From the NCBI GenBank assembly GCA_015660615.1, contig DQKQ01000232.1, positions 1-7,417 on the forward strand: a stretch of 7,417 nucleotides of DNA. The letters run 5' to 3'. Numbering within the stretch: the stretch's first letter is position 1; each line of letters opens with the position of its first letter. The notes below the pieces were generated by a model, which searched no databases, had not been told where the DNA came from, and saw only the letters and a list, made by a program, of their open reading frames with translations. This DNA is from Flavobacteriales bacterium. GTDB taxonomy: Bacteria > Bacteroidota > Bacteroidia > Flavobacteriales_D > Sanyastnellaceae. The translations under genes were made by a program, and so were the position numbers. Below, piece by piece: positions 5,947-7,417 of the stretch.

Positions 5947-7281
5947 TTAGATATCCTCTTCTTCCATGAACTTTGTGGTGAAGTTTCCTGAACGAAATTT
6001 CTCATTCTTCATCAGACGTTGATGGAAAGGAATAGTAGTCTTTACTCCTTCGATGATGTATTCGTCAAGAGCGCGTTCCATCTTGGTTATGGCCTCCTCA
6101 CGTGTTTGGGCTACAACTATAAGCTTAGCTATCAAACTATCGTAGAAAGGAGGGATTTGATAACCTGCGTAAACGTGAGTGTCCACACGCACACCATGAC
6201 CACCAGGTTGATTGTAATGTGTAATGGTTCCAGGACAAGGAGCGAAGTTGCGCTCAGGATCCTCAGCGTTTATTCGACATTGAATAGCGTGCATAGTAGG
6301 GACGTGATTGCGGCCACTTATTTTCTCTCTAGATGCAAGTTTAATCTGCTCCTTAATCAAGTCGTAGTTGATTACTTCTTCTGTTATAGTGTGTTCTACT
6401 TGGATACGAGTGTTCATTTCCATAAAATAGAAGTTGCGGTTTGCATCTACTAAAAATTCTACTGTGCCCACACCTTCGTACTTCACGGCTTCAGCAGCTT
6501 TTACAGCAGCATCCCCCATTTTTTTACGAAGCTTTTCGGTCATAAATGGAGATGGCGTTTCTTCTACGAGTTTCTGATGGCGACGTTGAATTGAACAGTC
6601 CCTCTCAGAAAGATGGCATGCTTTCCCTCTATAGTCAGAAGCTATTTGGATTTCGATGTGATGAGGCTCTTCGATAAATTTCTCAATGTACATAGCGTCG
6701 TTTCCGAAAGCGGCAGCAGCTTCGCGACGAGTGTTTTCCCAAGCCTTAGTTAGCTCTTCGTTGTTTTTACACAGCGCCATCCCTTTTCCTCCTCCTCCAG
6801 CTGTGGCTTTCATCATGATAGGGTAGCCCATATCATTAGCACATTTTTCAGCGTCTTCATATGTATCAAGAATTCCGTCAGAACCAGGGATGGTAGGTAC
6901 GCCAGCCTTTTTCATGGTAGTTTTAGCGGCAGCTTTATCTCCCATAGAGTCAATCATATCAGCGCTAGCTCCGATAAATTTAATGTTATTTTCTTCACAA
7001 ATACGTGAGAAAGCAGCATTTTCAGAAAGGAAACCGTAACCAGGGTGAATTGCGTCAGAGTTAGTTATCTCGGCTGCAGCAATTATGTTAGGAATGTTGA
7101 GATAACTATCTGCACTAGGTGGTGGGCCTATGCATACAGCTTCGTCAGCAAAACGAACTGGGAGACTTTCTTTATCTGCAGTAGAGTAGACAGCTACAGT
7201 AGCTATGCCCATCTCCCTGCAAGTGCGGATTACTCGTAATGCGATTTCGCCTCTGTTTGCTATGAGGATTTTCTTAAACAT
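5947..7281 (-). CDS. accC: Acetyl-CoA carboxylase, biotin carboxylase subunit AccC
   Basis: AccC carboxylates the biotin carried by AccB, using ATP and bicarbonate, the first step of acetyl-CoA to malonyl-CoA conversion for fatty acid synthesis. At 444 residues it is close to the E. coli enzyme (449). The N-terminal domain starts FKKILIANRGEIALRV (2-17) and has HPGYGFLSEN (79-88). The ATP-grasp domain has Lys116, Lys158, the glycine loop AGGGGKGM (161-168), His208, Lys237 in RRHQKL, Glu275 and MEMNTRIQVEH (287-297) holding Glu288, Asn290, Arg292 and Glu296. Arg336 in CRINAEDP matches the bicarbonate/biotin-site Arg338. The C-terminal domain has RVDTHVYAGY and PPFYDSLIAK. Thr298 takes the place of Pro in the more common VEHPVTE, a mild variant. 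All catalytic residues are present. It follows accB on the same strand after 27 bases, as in the usual accBC operon; a subunit of another acyl-CoA carboxylase is less likely. Confidence 0.97.
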   Translation of the reverse strand: MFKKILIANRGEIALRVIRTCREMGIATVAVYSTADKESLPVRFADEAVCIGPPPSADSYLNIPNIIAAAEITNSDAIHPGYGFLSENAAFSRICEENNIKFIGASADMIDSMGDKAAAKTTMKKAGVPTIPGSDGILDTYEDAEKCANDMGYPIMMKATAGGGGKGMALCKNNEELTKAWENTRREAAAAFGNDAMYIEKFIEEPHHIEIQIASDYRGKACHLSERDCSIQRRHQKLVEETPSPFMTEKLRKKMGDAAVKAAEAVKYEGVGTVEFLVDANRNFYFMEMNTRIQVEHTITEEVINYDLIKEQIKLASREKISGRNHVPTMHAIQCRINAEDPERNFAPCPGTITHYNQPGGHGVRVDTHVYAGYQIPPFYDSLIAKLIVVAQTREEAITKMERALDEYIIEGVKTTIPFHQRLMKNEKFRSGNFTTKFMEEEDI

Positions 7282-7292
7282 GATTTATGGTG

Positions 7293-7306
7293 CTTCGTTA
7301 ACGAAG
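7293..7306. repeat. 14-base perfect palindrome between accB and accC
   Basis: CTTCGTTAACGAAG reads the same on both strands. It lies in the 27-base gap between accB and accC, 12 bases before the accC start codon. In RNA it could form only a 5-base-pair stem with a TTAA loop, too weak for a terminator but near enough to the start to affect translation. It could also be an operator-like site or chance. Confidence 0.6.
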
Positions 7307-7308
7307 GT

Positions 7309-7417
7309 TTAAGATGGATCTACTAGGAATAATGGTTGGTCGTATTCCACAGGAGTGTTATCCTCAACAAGGAATTTAACGATCTTACCTTTTATCTCAG
7401 ACTCGATTTCATTGAAG
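7309..7417 (-). CDS. accB: Acetyl-CoA carboxylase biotin carboxyl carrier protein AccB (C-terminal end only)
   Basis: Only the last 35 residues and the TAA stop (7311-7309) are inside the window. They begin FNEIESEIKGKIVKF and end VEYDQPLFLVDPS, which is the classic C-terminus of the biotinyl domain of AccB. In this family the biotin-carrying lysine lies in an A-M-K-L/M motif just before this stretch, so it should fall only a few bases beyond the right edge; base 7417 is the last base of the codon before Phe. AccB carries CO2 on biotin from AccC to the AccAD carboxyltransferase. accC follows after 27 bases on the same strand, supporting an accBC operon whose promoter lies outside the window. 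Confidence 0.93.
   Translation of the reverse strand, partial: FNEIESEIKGKIVKFLVEDNTPVEYDQPLFLVDPS

Noticed and set aside
6385..6430. Pro-to-Thr change at residue 298 of AccC as an inactivating mutation
   Set aside because: The surrounding active-site residues Glu288, Asn290, Arg292 and Glu296 are intact, and to my knowledge Thr occurs at this position in other biotin carboxylases, so it is a natural variant.
6019..6453. A 144-codon open frame on the plus strand
   Set aside because: It lies wholly antisense to accC, whose catalytic motifs are intact; the translation shows no recognisable domain and only reflects the complementary strand.

Overview
The window looks like an ordinary chromosomal stretch from a member of the Bacteroidota, probably a marine or aquatic Flavobacteriales-type organism. 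The clues are: a DUF3109 protein, which I know mainly from Bacteroidota; an OmpA-type protein combining PD40-like propeller segments, a carboxypeptidase-regulatory-like domain and a C-terminal OmpA domain; a stand-alone RfaE2-type heptose-phosphate adenylyltransferase; weak or absent Shine-Dalgarno sequences; and a good match to the Bacteroidota promoter consensus (TTG-N19-TAnnTTTG). Base composition is moderately AT-rich throughout, and I see no mobile element, tRNA, rRNA, CRISPR array or clear sign of recent transfer.

Layout. Positions 1-1707 are read leftwards: a COG0392/UPF0104 multi-pass membrane protein (670-1707) followed by a cystathionine gamma-synthase/lyase family PLP enzyme (1-638, cut by the window edge). 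A promoter facing left lies at 1766-1795. A divergent intergenic region separates these from a rightward run of five closely packed genes, 1936-5818: DUF3109 cysteine-rich protein, OmpA/PD40 envelope protein, aspartate 1-decarboxylase (panD), a second COG0392 membrane protein, and rfaE2. Two junctions in this run are 4-base GTGA overlaps in which the downstream gene uses a GTG start, suggesting translational coupling. A convergent gap of 128 bases follows. The right end, 5947-7417, is read leftwards and holds accB (3' end only) followed by accC.

How the genes fit together. accB-accC is the biotin-carrier/biotin-carboxylase half of acetyl-CoA carboxylase. panD supplies beta-alanine for pantothenate and CoA. 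The PLP enzyme belongs to methionine/cysteine transsulfuration. rfaE2 makes ADP-heptose for LPS inner core, and its overlap with the second COG0392 gene hints at an envelope role for that membrane protein. The OmpA protein is predicted to be exported and to bind peptidoglycan.

I did not find a convincing new biological system. The points most worth a second look are the two divergent COG0392 genes less than 3 kb apart, the GTGA-coupled COG0392-rfaE2 pair, the degenerate PorE-like OmpA protein coupled to a cysteine-rich DUF3109 gene, and long C/G homopolymers inside two coding regions.
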